The notes beneath the pieces are model-generated. The model saw only the letters and a list, made by a program, of their open reading frames with translations, ran no database searches and was not told the DNA's origin. 64,000 bases of DNA, from the NCBI GenBank assembly GCA_031119475.1, contig JAVHXV010000006.1, positions 124,001-188,000 on the forward strand, given 5' to 3'. Of this stretch, positions 27,846-36,483 are shown one piece after another (position 1 is the stretch's first letter; every line of letters begins with the position of its first letter). Both the position numbers and the translations under genes were made by a program. The DNA is from Pedobacter sp. (GTDB taxonomy: Bacteria; Bacteroidota; Bacteroidia; Sphingobacteriales; Sphingobacteriaceae).

Positions 27846-28409
27846 TTGGAAGAAGAAGGTTTAATTGAACAATTAAGGGAAAGAAACGAATCGGCCTATC
27901 GTTACCTGGTCGATACGTATCGGAGTGGCGTGTTCAATACTATCCTCAACATGTTACAGGACGAAGATGAAGCCGATGACTGTGCGCAGGAAGTGTTTAT
28001 CCAGGTATATCATTCGATAGCCAAGTTTAGGCAGGACAGTTCACTGCCTACCTGGCTCTATCGCATCGCGGTACGCAAAGCCCTAGACAAATTGCGGCAG
28101 CGAAAGAATAGGGCAAGGCTACAAAGCCTGATTCCTTGGTGGATGCCAAATGAGGAGCGGCCGCAGCAGGCAGATTTTAATCATCCAGGGGTTGCGCTCG
28201 AACATAAGGAAAAGGCGGCGGCATTGTTTAAGGCCATCGATCAGTTGCCGACCAACCAAAAAATTGCCTTTAACCTGATCAAGGTCCAGGGCATGAAATA
28301 TGAGGAAGTCTGTGAAATTATGCAGCAAAGTACAAAAGCCATCGAATCTTTAGTGATGAGGGCAAAGAAAAACCTACAGCAAAAACTGGTTCAACATCAA
28401 GATTTTTAA
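27846..28409 (+). CDS. RNA polymerase sigma-70 family (ECF-type) factor
   Basis: ESAYRYLVDTYRSGVFN...EDEADDCAQEVFIQVYHSIAKFRQDSSLPTWLYRIAVRKALDKLRQRK; TTG start at 27846. Confidence 0.92.
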   Translation: MEEEGLIEQLRERNESAYRYLVDTYRSGVFNTILNMLQDEDEADDCAQEVFIQVYHSIAKFRQDSSLPTWLYRIAVRKALDKLRQRKNRARLQSLIPWWMPNEERPQQADFNHPGVALEHKEKAAALFKAIDQLPTNQKIAFNLIKVQGMKYEEVCEIMQQSTKAIESLVMRAKKNLQQKLVQHQDF

Positions 28410-28411
28410 CC

Positions 28412-28711
28412 ATGAAGAAAATTGCAAATTCCCAAATTACCGATCAATACCTGGAAAGCCTGGATGGCATCAGGCCAGCAGAGCCAAAAGCCTTTTTTTA
28501 TGATCGGCTGATCGACCGTTTGGCAAATGAACAGCAAGAGGATCAATGGTCTTTCCCGCTCAGGCCAACCTGGATGATTGCTTCCCTCACCATTCTGCTG
28601 ATTGTAAATACGTTGATCCTGCTCAGGAAAGACCACCGCACGACCGATCGTAGCCAGGCAACCATCGAGAGTTTTGCCAATGCCTACGACCTTCAAATCT
28701 CAACCTATTAA
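28412..28711 (+). CDS. small single-TM protein, candidate anti-sigma factor (CnrY-like position)
   Basis: 99 aa; ~50 aa cytosolic N-terminus, one TM (WMIASLTILLIVNTLILL); starts 3 nt after the sigma gene stop. Confidence 0.65.
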   Translation: MKKIANSQITDQYLESLDGIRPAEPKAFFYDRLIDRLANEQQEDQWSFPLRPTWMIASLTILLIVNTLILLRKDHRTTDRSQATIESFANAYDLQISTY

Positions 28712-28715
28712 AGAC

Positions 28716-29222
28716 ATGGCACCAAACTCTTCACCAAAATTACTGACCATATTGGTGGTATTTTTATTTGTCGCAAATGCAGTGACCATTGCATCATTTT
28801 GGCTAACAAAAAAAGACCATCAGCCGATAGATGGCGGCGGTCCGGCCAGGTTTGTAATTGCCACGCTGGGTTTTGATCAAAATCAGCAGGACGAATATCT
28901 GGCGCTGGCCCACGAACATCAAAGCCAGATTAGGCCAATCAGGGATGACATTAAACAGGCAAAAGACGATTTGTATACCCTATTGTCACAGCCAAATGTA
29001 AGCGACAGCACAAAAGCCGCAGCCATTCGCGCCATTAGCGTGCAGACCGAAAAAATAGATCTTATTACATTTGATCATTTTGCAAAGGTCCGTCAGCTCT
29101 GTACGGAGCAGCAGCGTAAAAAATTCGACGAGATCATTAAAAAAGTGATCCAAATGATGGGCATGCCCCACCAGGGTGGACCACCTCCTGAACCGCCGCC
29201 ACATCATGGACCACCATTATAG
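28716..29222 (+). CDS. membrane-anchored periplasmic CpxP/CnrX-like (Metal_resist-type) protein
   Basis: N-terminal TM, helical FDQNQQDEYLALAHEHQSQIRPIRDDIKQAKDDLYTLL, C-terminal MMGMPHQGGPPPEPPPHHGPPL. Confidence 0.7.
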   Translation: MAPNSSPKLLTILVVFLFVANAVTIASFWLTKKDHQPIDGGGPARFVIATLGFDQNQQDEYLALAHEHQSQIRPIRDDIKQAKDDLYTLLSQPNVSDSTKAAAIRAISVQTEKIDLITFDHFAKVRQLCTEQQRKKFDEIIKKVIQMMGMPHQGGPPPEPPPHHGPPL

Positions 29223-29383
29223 AAACGCATAGGGCATGGCGCATAGGGCAAAGCGTATATCTATGTCCGCTAAGCGCCTTTCGCTGCACCCACTGCGAAG
29301 CTCATAAAAAAATAATCGCTTTGCGAAGGATTAATGTGGATGGTACGTCTAACCATTAAATCAACGTTAAAAACATTTAATTT

Positions 29384-30169
29384 ATGAGAAACGCTCAATT
29401 CCGTCCGATCCTTGTCCTTATGATGATTGCGGTCATCGCGGCATGCAAAAAATCATCAAAAGATAGTACAGAAGCTACTGTAACCAATCCTGTGATTGTA
29501 ACCACCGTTGGCGCTGGTGTGCCCGATGTCTATAAAAAAATATATGGCGCATCGAGCATTACTTCAGACGGTACTTACCTCACCATTAAGACCAATGGTT
29601 TGCCAGACCACAAAAGCGCTTATTATGCAACAAATAATACTTTATACGAAAATTTTGTAGGTGTAACATTTGGCGGCTATACGTTCAACAAAAATCCGAA
29701 TAGCATGGCGAGCCAAAATTACACGTTTAAAATCCCATTGAACCCAACGGTAGCGGCTACCCATGCCAGCACGCCAATGGGGCCAATTGGTGTGGCCATT
29801 AATGGGGTACCACTCTATAATCAGTATGCTGGAGGCGGAGCTGCACTGAGCGGCGAAATCGTGAGTTTTGATCAAGGCTATGGCCATCCCGACCCTGGAT
29901 CCCACTATCATTATCATGTTGAACCGATTAAATTGACCGCCACAAAAGGTAGTGAAGCCTTAATGGGCTTTTTATTGGATGGTTTTCCGGTATATGGGCC
30001 TAAAGAAAATGGTGCAACTGTGCCCACAGCAAGCCTAGATGCCTACCATGGCCATACCAGCGCAACAGCAGATTTCCCGGGTGGCATTTACCATTACCAT
30101 TTTTCTACCGATGCTCCATATTTAAATGGAAGTGGATTTTATGGGACTTCTGGAACAGTGAGTTATTAA
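29384..30169 (+). CDS. YHYH domain lipoprotein
   Basis: MIAVIAACKKS lipobox; SHYHYHVEP and GIYHYHFSTDAPYLNGSGFYG. Confidence 0.88.
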   Translation: MRNAQFRPILVLMMIAVIAACKKSSKDSTEATVTNPVIVTTVGAGVPDVYKKIYGASSITSDGTYLTIKTNGLPDHKSAYYATNNTLYENFVGVTFGGYTFNKNPNSMASQNYTFKIPLNPTVAATHASTPMGPIGVAINGVPLYNQYAGGGAALSGEIVSFDQGYGHPDPGSHYHYHVEPIKLTATKGSEALMGFLLDGFPVYGPKENGATVPTASLDAYHGHTSATADFPGGIYHYHFSTDAPYLNGSGFYGTSGTVSY

Positions 30170-30771
30170 TGCAGAACAGGTTTTCCATTATTTTTCTGCT
30201 GGCAGCCGCCACCATGTTGTTTTCCTGCCGACCAGAAAAAACGGGTCAAAGAAAGATGGCTAAGCATTTTGCCCGAAATGCCAAAAATGAACTTGACCCT
30301 GGTTTCTCTGTTCGTGTAGATACGGTTTACTATGGCAAGCACCCCTTTACCGGAGTTAAATTCTCCTTATATGCCAATGGCGATACAGCGGCCATTAGCC
30401 CTTATTACGAAGGCTTGGCAGAAGGATGGACAAGGCAATGGCATCCGAACAGGAAATTGGCACTTGAACGTTTTTATATTGGGGGGAGAAAAGAGGGCAT
30501 CCATAGGGCATGGTGGCCAAACGGAAAACCCAAATTCCGATACACCTTTGACAATGATGAGTTCAATGGAGAAAATCGGGAATGGTATGAAAATGGGGCA
30601 CCTTTCAAAGTTTTCCACTATGCCCAGGGGCATGAAGAAGGTAGCCAAAAAATGTACTGGATAAATGGTAAGGTCAGGGCAAATTACATCATCAAAAACA
30701 AAAGAAGATATGGTCTCTTGGGAACCAAAAACTGTGTTAACGTGGCAGATAGCGTTTTTATTGAGCGCTAG
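30169..30771 (+). CDS. YwqK/MORN-variant repeat lipoprotein
   Basis: ATMLFSCRPEK lipobox; repeated GxxxExxxxxWxxNGKxxxxxxF units. Confidence 0.8.
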   Translation: MQNRFSIIFLLAAATMLFSCRPEKTGQRKMAKHFARNAKNELDPGFSVRVDTVYYGKHPFTGVKFSLYANGDTAAISPYYEGLAEGWTRQWHPNRKLALERFYIGGRKEGIHRAWWPNGKPKFRYTFDNDEFNGENREWYENGAPFKVFHYAQGHEEGSQKMYWINGKVRANYIIKNKRRYGLLGTKNCVNVADSVFIER

Positions 30772-31378
30772 CCTGCTTTTTTCTTGTCGCGAGGCTACAA
30801 AAGAGCGCCTGCCCTATTACAACACACCAGATTTCAATCCGCTGTTTATTTCCAATGCAAACGAATTGAACACAAAAGTAAGGCATCATATCGCCGATTT
30901 TTCGTTCACCGACCAGCACAACCAAACCATTACCCAAGCAGATGTTGAGGGCAAGATCCATGTGGCCGATTTCTTTTTTACCAGTTGTGGCAGCATCTGT
31001 CCGGTAATGACCGATCACATGAAGATCATCGACTCTGCCTATAGGGATGACCCGGATGTGGCCCTACTTTCGTACAGTGTAACGCCCTGGATAGATCGCG
31101 TGGCTGTTTTGGATAGCTATGCCAAACGCAATCAGATTACGAACAAAAATTGGCATCTACTTACTGGCAGCAAAGCTGAAATCTACCAACTGGCCCGCCA
31201 ATCTTATTTCGCTGAAGAAGACCTTGGCTTTACCAAAGACAGCACCAATTTTTTACATACCGAACATTTTATCCTGATCGACCGGAACAAACGGATCCGT
31301 GGGATATACAATGGCACTTTAGAATTGGAAATCAGGCAATTGGTAAAAGATATCGCAACGCTGAAGGATGAGGAATGA
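30710..31378 (+). CDS. SCO family protein (SCO1/SenC/PrrC)
   Basis: FFFTSCGSICPVMTDHMK CxxxCP motif, LHTEHFILID, lipobox LLFSC; overlaps preceding gene. Confidence 0.93.
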   Translation: MVSWEPKTVLTWQIAFLLSASLLFSCREATKERLPYYNTPDFNPLFISNANELNTKVRHHIADFSFTDQHNQTITQADVEGKIHVADFFFTSCGSICPVMTDHMKIIDSAYRDDPDVALLSYSVTPWIDRVAVLDSYAKRNQITNKNWHLLTGSKAEIYQLARQSYFAEEDLGFTKDSTNFLHTEHFILIDRNKRIRGIYNGTLELEIRQLVKDIATLKDEE

Positions 31379-31605
31379 CAAGTAAGAAGTAAGAGGGAAA
31401 AAGGTAAGATGGAAGATGGAATGGGATACTTGAAGGATTGTCATATCGAGCACAGCGAGATATCTTTGTTTAAGCTTAGGGCTTTAGTCTCCCGTCTTCC
31501 GGACTTCCCGACTTCTGATAAATTCCCTCTAGCAAGAAGTCTTGGACTCTTCGACTTTGGACTCTTCGACTCTAATCCCCCAGACTTCCAGACTTTCTAC
31601 TATCT
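31379..31605. repeat. GGTAAGATGGAAG module then GGACTTCCCGACTT / GGACTCTTCGAC module
   Basis: First part 3' of SCO gene, second part 5' of gene 31612. Confidence 0.85.
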
Positions 31606-31608
31606 TTG
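31601..31608 (+). promoter_or_regulatory. Bacteroidota -7 element TATCTTTG
   Basis: TAnnTTTG, 3 nt before ATG 31612. Confidence 0.6.
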
Positions 31609-31611
31609 GGC

Positions 31612-32313
31612 ATGAAAAGATTCATTGTGCTCATCGCCTGTTGTTTTTTGATTGGAAAGGCAAATGCCCAAAAAGACTCGACGGGCTTCCATATTATCAG
31701 CAAAGCCGAAACTGACGCATTTTTCTCTGCCAGCTTCAAAAAGAAAAACCTGATCAATTATCCCATATTTAGGGCCTATACTTATACCGATAAAAGCGGC
31801 AACTACTATGTTGCGCTTACCGAAAGTGCCGATACTACCAATACAGAGAAAGATACTGTAAACTTCACGATCAAAGCCTTCAATTTTAAGGCTGATCAAA
31901 GTCCTATTGTCAAGAAATGGGAGATCAATGATTTTAGGCTACCCAATGTGAAGAACGAAGTAAAGGAAACTTCTATCTGGTTCTGGACCAAATACTGCTC
32001 TTTTACTGACCTTGATGGCGATGGACTGGCAGATCCGGTTATTGTTTATGGAACTTTCGGGCACGATGGTTATTCTGATGGCAGGGTAAAGATCCTAACC
32101 TTTTACAAAGGCCAGAAAGTGGCCATCAGGCACCAGAACAGCACACTGGACCCCATGCGTAAAATGCAGGTCGATGCCACATTTTATGCCCTGCCGAAAA
32201 AAATACAAGATCATACCAAACAGCTGATGGCGACCATGATGGAAAAGAAACATGCGCTGTTCCCTTCCTCCTATCTCGAAAAAATGGAAAAAAAGATAGC
32301 TTTGATCAATTAG
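31612..32313 (+). CDS. hypothetical secreted protein (possibly the M949_RS01915 surface polysaccharide biosynthesis family)
   Basis: Signal peptide MKRFIVLIACCFLIGKANAQ; FTDLDGDGLADPVIVYGT; family name from memory only. Confidence 0.65.
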   Translation: MKRFIVLIACCFLIGKANAQKDSTGFHIISKAETDAFFSASFKKKNLINYPIFRAYTYTDKSGNYYVALTESADTTNTEKDTVNFTIKAFNFKADQSPIVKKWEINDFRLPNVKNEVKETSIWFWTKYCSFTDLDGDGLADPVIVYGTFGHDGYSDGRVKILTFYKGQKVAIRHQNSTLDPMRKMQVDATFYALPKKIQDHTKQLMATMMEKKHALFPSSYLEKMEKKIALIN

Positions 32314-33587
32314 TGCTTTCTTTTCTTGTTCATCACCGCTTTCTTACCGATCCCATAATTTGTAGTCTTGGCATTGCTGGCCTTTTTTTGATGGAAAGCA
32401 GCGCCATAAGGTGATTCCTCTTCTGCCTGCCTACCCTTTGTTTTGGTGGTTTTTTGCTCGACCAATAGTTCTTCAGGGAGCGCTGCGAGCTCAATCTTGC
32501 CGCCCATGGCCTGTTCAATTTTTCGCAGTTCCGGAAGTTCGAGATCAGTTACAAAAGTTAATGCAACCACTTCATCACCTTCTTTTTTGATTACCCTGTT
32601 CAAATAGATCTCTTTATGCGGAGGCAGTTCAAAATGGAAGATAAATGGAATATTGCCCAAATCTGCGGTATCACCAATTTCGTTGGCGATGATCAGCACT
32701 CGTGCCTCCACGTCTGCCACAAAATCTTCAAGGTTATCAAAACCAGCTTCATCAAAAAAAAGCGGCTTGTACACAAATATGTCTTTCGCCTTCCCATCAA
32801 AGAGATCTTTAGATAGCGTTTGTGCAGTAAGCCGTGTATTGACAAAAACAATCACCTTATCAAATACCTCCGAATCTTTCAATAGGATATTCAGCAGGTT
32901 TAACTTGGTACGGAAATTTGGGACATGATACAGGAGTTGGGTATGGGTTTCTACCATTGCTTCACCCATTTCCTCGACCTCAATTGTGGCCGGCATTTTC
33001 ATGAAAGGCTCGATCATCTGCTCCAAACGATCGTGCATCACGTCGGTAAAAATTAGGTGCTGGCTTTTCTGCACGCTATTGGCCAATTCATTGATCGGCA
33101 ATTGCATGCCCAAACGCACCATCTCTGCGGCGTCATCCACCACAAAAAGCTGGATCTTATTTGTATTTAGGCCCAACTTAAGGTAAACTGCCCTAGCTCT
33201 AGCCGGCACGGCCACCACAATATCTACGCCGTCTGTCAGTTCGTTTACCTGTGCTTCCATACTCCCATCAGCATGTATGCCAACGATGCGAAAAGTCGAA
33301 TTCCGATTGAGCAGTTCGAACCTTTCGATCACTTCTAGCACCTTTTCTTTGGTCGGAACCAAGATCAATGCACGCGGTGCTTCTTCAAACCCATATTTTA
33401 AGCGCATCAAACTGGCCAGTACGTAGGTGGTCGTTTTGCCACATCCCTCTGGGCCAACAGCGATGAGATCTTGTCCGCCTAAAATACGCGACATCGATCT
33501 AGACTGAATTTCTTTTGGTGCAAGATACCCAGCGGCAGTCATGGCCGATACCAAAGGCTTACTTAGTTTTAATTTTTCTAAAGACAC
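32310..33587 (-). CDS. divergent DEAD/DEAH-box helicase-like protein (degenerate motifs)
   Basis: GPEGCGKTTTYVLASLMRL Walker A, VVDDAAEM at the DEAD position; GTG at 33587 preferred because TAAATTTG promoter element lies at 33612-33619. Confidence 0.78.
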   Translation of the reverse strand: MSLEKLKLSKPLVSAMTAAGYLAPKEIQSRSMSRILGGQDLIAVGPEGCGKTTTYVLASLMRLKYGFEEAPRALILVPTKEKVLEVIERFELLNRNSTFRIVGIHADGSMEAQVNELTDGVDIVVAVPARARAVYLKLGLNTNKIQLFVVDDAAEMVRLGMQLPINELANSVQKSQHLIFTDVMHDRLEQMIEPFMKMPATIEVEEMGEAMVETHTQLLYHVPNFRTKLNLLNILLKDSEVFDKVIVFVNTRLTAQTLSKDLFDGKAKDIFVYKPLFFDEAGFDNLEDFVADVEARVLIIANEIGDTADLGNIPFIFHFELPPHKEIYLNRVIKKEGDEVVALTFVTDLELPELRKIEQAMGGKIELAALPEELLVEQKTTKTKGRQAEEESPYGAAFHQKKASNAKTTNYGIGKKAVMNKKRKH

Positions 33588-33611
33588 TTTTCTAGGATAA
33601 ATGATGATCGG

Positions 33612-33619
33612 CAAATTTA
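33612..33619 (-). promoter_or_regulatory. Bacteroidota -7 element TAAATTTG
   Basis: TAnnTTTG on the minus strand upstream of GTG 33587. Confidence 0.5.
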
Positions 33620-33723
33620 CGCAAAATAAAGGAGCTTGATGAGGCCAAACAACAATCCTCATATTTTTATAATCTGGACTGTAGCGTTTGGACATGGGCA
33701 TGCGTATGAGCGTAAAACTGACA

Positions 33724-34119
33724 ATGAAAAAGCTACCCTATATTTTGGCCTTGCTGCTGTTCATCACAGCGTGTAAAAAAGAAAACAATGCGATTACTTT
33801 TAGTGGAAATTACCAAGGGCAACAGATTATCTATAGTAATCACTCCTTAGAGACACATGAATCTGAGATCAACCTTTCCAGTCCGAATTTCAGTGTACTA
33901 AAGGGCATCAAGAAAGGAAGCGGTACTTTTGCAGTAACCAATAAAATGGAGGTTGTTTTCACGGATACCAATGTATGGACTGCAGATTTTAATTGGCACA
34001 TTTTGTTGAACGGCAGCTATAAATATGAAGCTTTAGGCGATAGTTTGATTTTAACTAAATATATTGGCGAAAACAAAGAGAACTATTACCAATATCGACT
34101 AAAGCGCGTAGACGAATAG
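33724..34119 (+). CDS. hypothetical lipoprotein
   Basis: MKKLPYILALLLFITACKKENNA lipobox; abuts the sigma gene. Confidence 0.7.
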   Translation: MKKLPYILALLLFITACKKENNAITFSGNYQGQQIIYSNHSLETHESEINLSSPNFSVLKGIKKGSGTFAVTNKMEVVFTDTNVWTADFNWHILLNGSYKYEALGDSLILTKYIGENKENYYQYRLKRVDE

Positions 34120-34671
34120 ATGCCGCAATCCATCCCACAATTATCCCAATTGGTTTCCGATTGTAAAACCGGCAATCTACAAGCTCAGGAACGGCTTTAC
34201 AAGCATTTTTATGGGTATGGCTTGGGCATTGCCATGCGGTACCTGATGAACAGGGACGATGCGATGGAGGTAGTGAACGATTCTTTTATCAAGGCCTTTA
34301 AAGCTTTGGGCACATTTAAGGAAGACGCAGATTTTAAGCCCTGGTTCAGAAAGATCTTGGTCAATACGGCTCTCGACCACAAGCGCAAGAACATGCGGTT
34401 TAACCAGGCCATCGAGATGGTAGATACCGAGATACAGACAACTTATACCTCTGGTGTAGAAAACCTGCAGGCAAAAGATATTTTAGACCTATTGAAGCAT
34501 TTAAATGAAACACAACACTTGGTTTTTAACCTTTACGAAATAGATGGATATTCCCATAAGGAAATATCCACCCTGCTAAATATGCCGGAAAGCTCATCGA
34601 GGACTTATTTGAGCAGGGCAAAACAGGTACTGCAAAGTTTATTGATCAAGCACTCAATTTATACAAGATGA
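34120..34671 (+). CDS. RNA polymerase sigma-70 family (ECF-type) factor
   Basis: MNRDDAMEVVNDSFIKAFKALGTFKEDADFKPWFRKILVNTALDHKRK; region 4 EIDGYSHKEISTLLNMPESSSRTYLSRAKQVL. Confidence 0.93.
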   Translation: MPQSIPQLSQLVSDCKTGNLQAQERLYKHFYGYGLGIAMRYLMNRDDAMEVVNDSFIKAFKALGTFKEDADFKPWFRKILVNTALDHKRKNMRFNQAIEMVDTEIQTTYTSGVENLQAKDILDLLKHLNETQHLVFNLYEIDGYSHKEISTLLNMPESSSRTYLSRAKQVLQSLLIKHSIYTR

Positions 34672-35981
34672 TGGATTTAGATGAAGAATTAAAGTCAAGG
34701 ATCAAAGCCGTCTTCGATAATCTCGACGATGGGGAAAGCGATAAGGGCTGGGCAGAATTGCGCACTAAATATCCTGATCCGAAGCGAAAGCTACCGCTAT
34801 ATTGGATCACTGGCATTGCTGCGACCTTGGCACTGGTGTGCGGACTATGGCTGCTCAGAAAGCCTGCTATTGTGCCGAAAAACAATGAAAACAGTGTGCA
34901 TGTTAACAGCAAGGCCAATAAAAAAGCTGATCCATCTTCAGCACCTGCCGATTCGTCAATTTCAGTGGCACAGGAAAGACCAACTGCACAGCAGATTGTT
35001 CCAGTTCCATTTACCCATAAACAACAACATTCACCAGTAAATACGTCTTTGCAACAGGTTACGGTTATTTTACCTCAACCCCTATTTGAAGAAAAACGGC
35101 CTGAACAAATATCTACAGAAAAACCGATGCTTACGGCTACATTGGGTCCAAAAACAGATCAGATACACATTGGAACAACCGGTTTGCCGCTGATTGGTCT
35201 ACAACCCTCGCCTCCCTTGCCCCAGCAGCAGACAACCACACTTGAATTCCTCAAATCGGAGTCGCAACTTGCCGCAACAAATGCCGATCAACACAAAAAG
35301 TCAAATTCGGCGCAAAAAAGAACCTACGAAGTATTTACAGGGACCTTTCTGAATTATTATGGCGAAAACCAATCGAAGGTAAACGCAGGCTTTGGGCTCA
35401 ATACCAATGTAAAACTGGCCAGTAAGTTGTATGTGAGCATTGGTGCGGGATTTAGCAAGAATAACATTTCCTTTAACCATAACGCCGTTTCCACTGAGTC
35501 GCCAAACGCCCTATCGACCGTTGCGCCTACCCAAGGCTTTGCGGCAAGCAACTCCCTTTCGTTCGTTAAATCGACCGATGTTTCCCTTGCAAAGCTCCAG
35601 GCGCAACTGCTCAGCTTAGACTTTCCGGTGGTGATGAAGTTCTATCCAGCTAAAAAACAGCATTTTTATATCGCTGCAGGTTTTAATTCCAACTCCTACT
35701 TCGCCCAAAAATATGCCTATACCTATGCTGTAGTTACCCGATCGGCTTTTGCTACCTCGAGCTATAACCGCGAAGAGATTGAAAAAAAGGATTTTAGCAG
35801 TTTTGAATTTGCCAATAGTGCCATTTTTGCCATCGGTGTAACCCAAAAAGTAGGACAGCAGAACCACCTTATTTTTGAGCCTTATTTTAAACCTGCACTC
35901 AGTCAGATGGGCGACAAAAACCTGAAGATCAATACCATCGGATTAAATCTACGTTTCAGTTTTACCCCAAATCGAAACTAA
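34668..35981 (+). CDS. single-TM protein with C-terminal outer-membrane beta-barrel (candidate dual-membrane anti-sigma factor)
   Basis: ATGA overlap with sigma gene; ~43 aa cytosolic N-term, TM LYWITGIAATLALVCGLWLL, P/Q/T-rich linker, barrel-like C-term ending LNLRFSFTPNRN. Confidence 0.75.
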   Translation: MMDLDEELKSRIKAVFDNLDDGESDKGWAELRTKYPDPKRKLPLYWITGIAATLALVCGLWLLRKPAIVPKNNENSVHVNSKANKKADPSSAPADSSISVAQERPTAQQIVPVPFTHKQQHSPVNTSLQQVTVILPQPLFEEKRPEQISTEKPMLTATLGPKTDQIHIGTTGLPLIGLQPSPPLPQQQTTTLEFLKSESQLAATNADQHKKSNSAQKRTYEVFTGTFLNYYGENQSKVNAGFGLNTNVKLASKLYVSIGAGFSKNNISFNHNAVSTESPNALSTVAPTQGFAASNSLSFVKSTDVSLAKLQAQLLSLDFPVVMKFYPAKKQHFYIAAGFNSNSYFAQKYAYTYAVVTRSAFATSSYNREEIEKKDFSSFEFANSAIFAIGVTQKVGQQNHLIFEPYFKPALSQMGDKNLKINTIGLNLRFSFTPNRN

Positions 35982-35982
35982 C

Positions 35983-36399
35983 ATGAAAAAATCGATCTAT
36001 CTGCTCGTGGTTTGCAGTTCCATTCTTTTTTTGGGATGCAAAAAAAATCCGGACGACAACCTATCTGGAACCTATAGTTTAAAATTGGACGAATCCAGAA
36101 ACATGCCTGAAAATGGGAAAGCTGGCTTGCTTTCTCTTGTTGAACTTCAGGACAATCGTTGCCCAGAAAACATTTTCTGCCTAACCAGCGGTATGTCTTT
36201 TCTCAAGATCAAGCTTATAGACCAAAAAAAACAACAAGTACTACAATTCTGTTTTGATGTGTGCGATCGAAGAGATCAGGTGGTACGGCTGAATGGAACA
36301 TACTATACTATACGTTTAGAAAATGTGCTTCCTTTGCCTCCAGGCGGATCAGCAACACATCGGCCAACTGCTACCTTTACTATTTCAAAGATAGAGTGA
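35983..36399 (+). CDS. hypothetical lipoprotein
   Basis: MKKSIYLLVVCSSILFLGCKKNPDD lipobox; directly follows 34668..35981. Confidence 0.7.
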   Translation: MKKSIYLLVVCSSILFLGCKKNPDDNLSGTYSLKLDESRNMPENGKAGLLSLVELQDNRCPENIFCLTSGMSFLKIKLIDQKKQQVLQFCFDVCDRRDQVVRLNGTYYTIRLENVLPLPPGGSATHRPTATFTISKIE

Positions 36400-36483
36400 C
36401 AAATTATCAAATTTTTGATACATAAGGTCGATTTGTTCCAACAATGTGTAAGTTAGCCTATCGGAAAACTTATACCTGAACAA

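Noticed and set aside
30169-30771. Toxin-antitoxin locus suggested by the YwqK name
   Set aside because: The YwqK/MORN-variant family label does not establish an antitoxin role; the gene has a lipobox and overlaps a SCO gene, with no toxin candidate.
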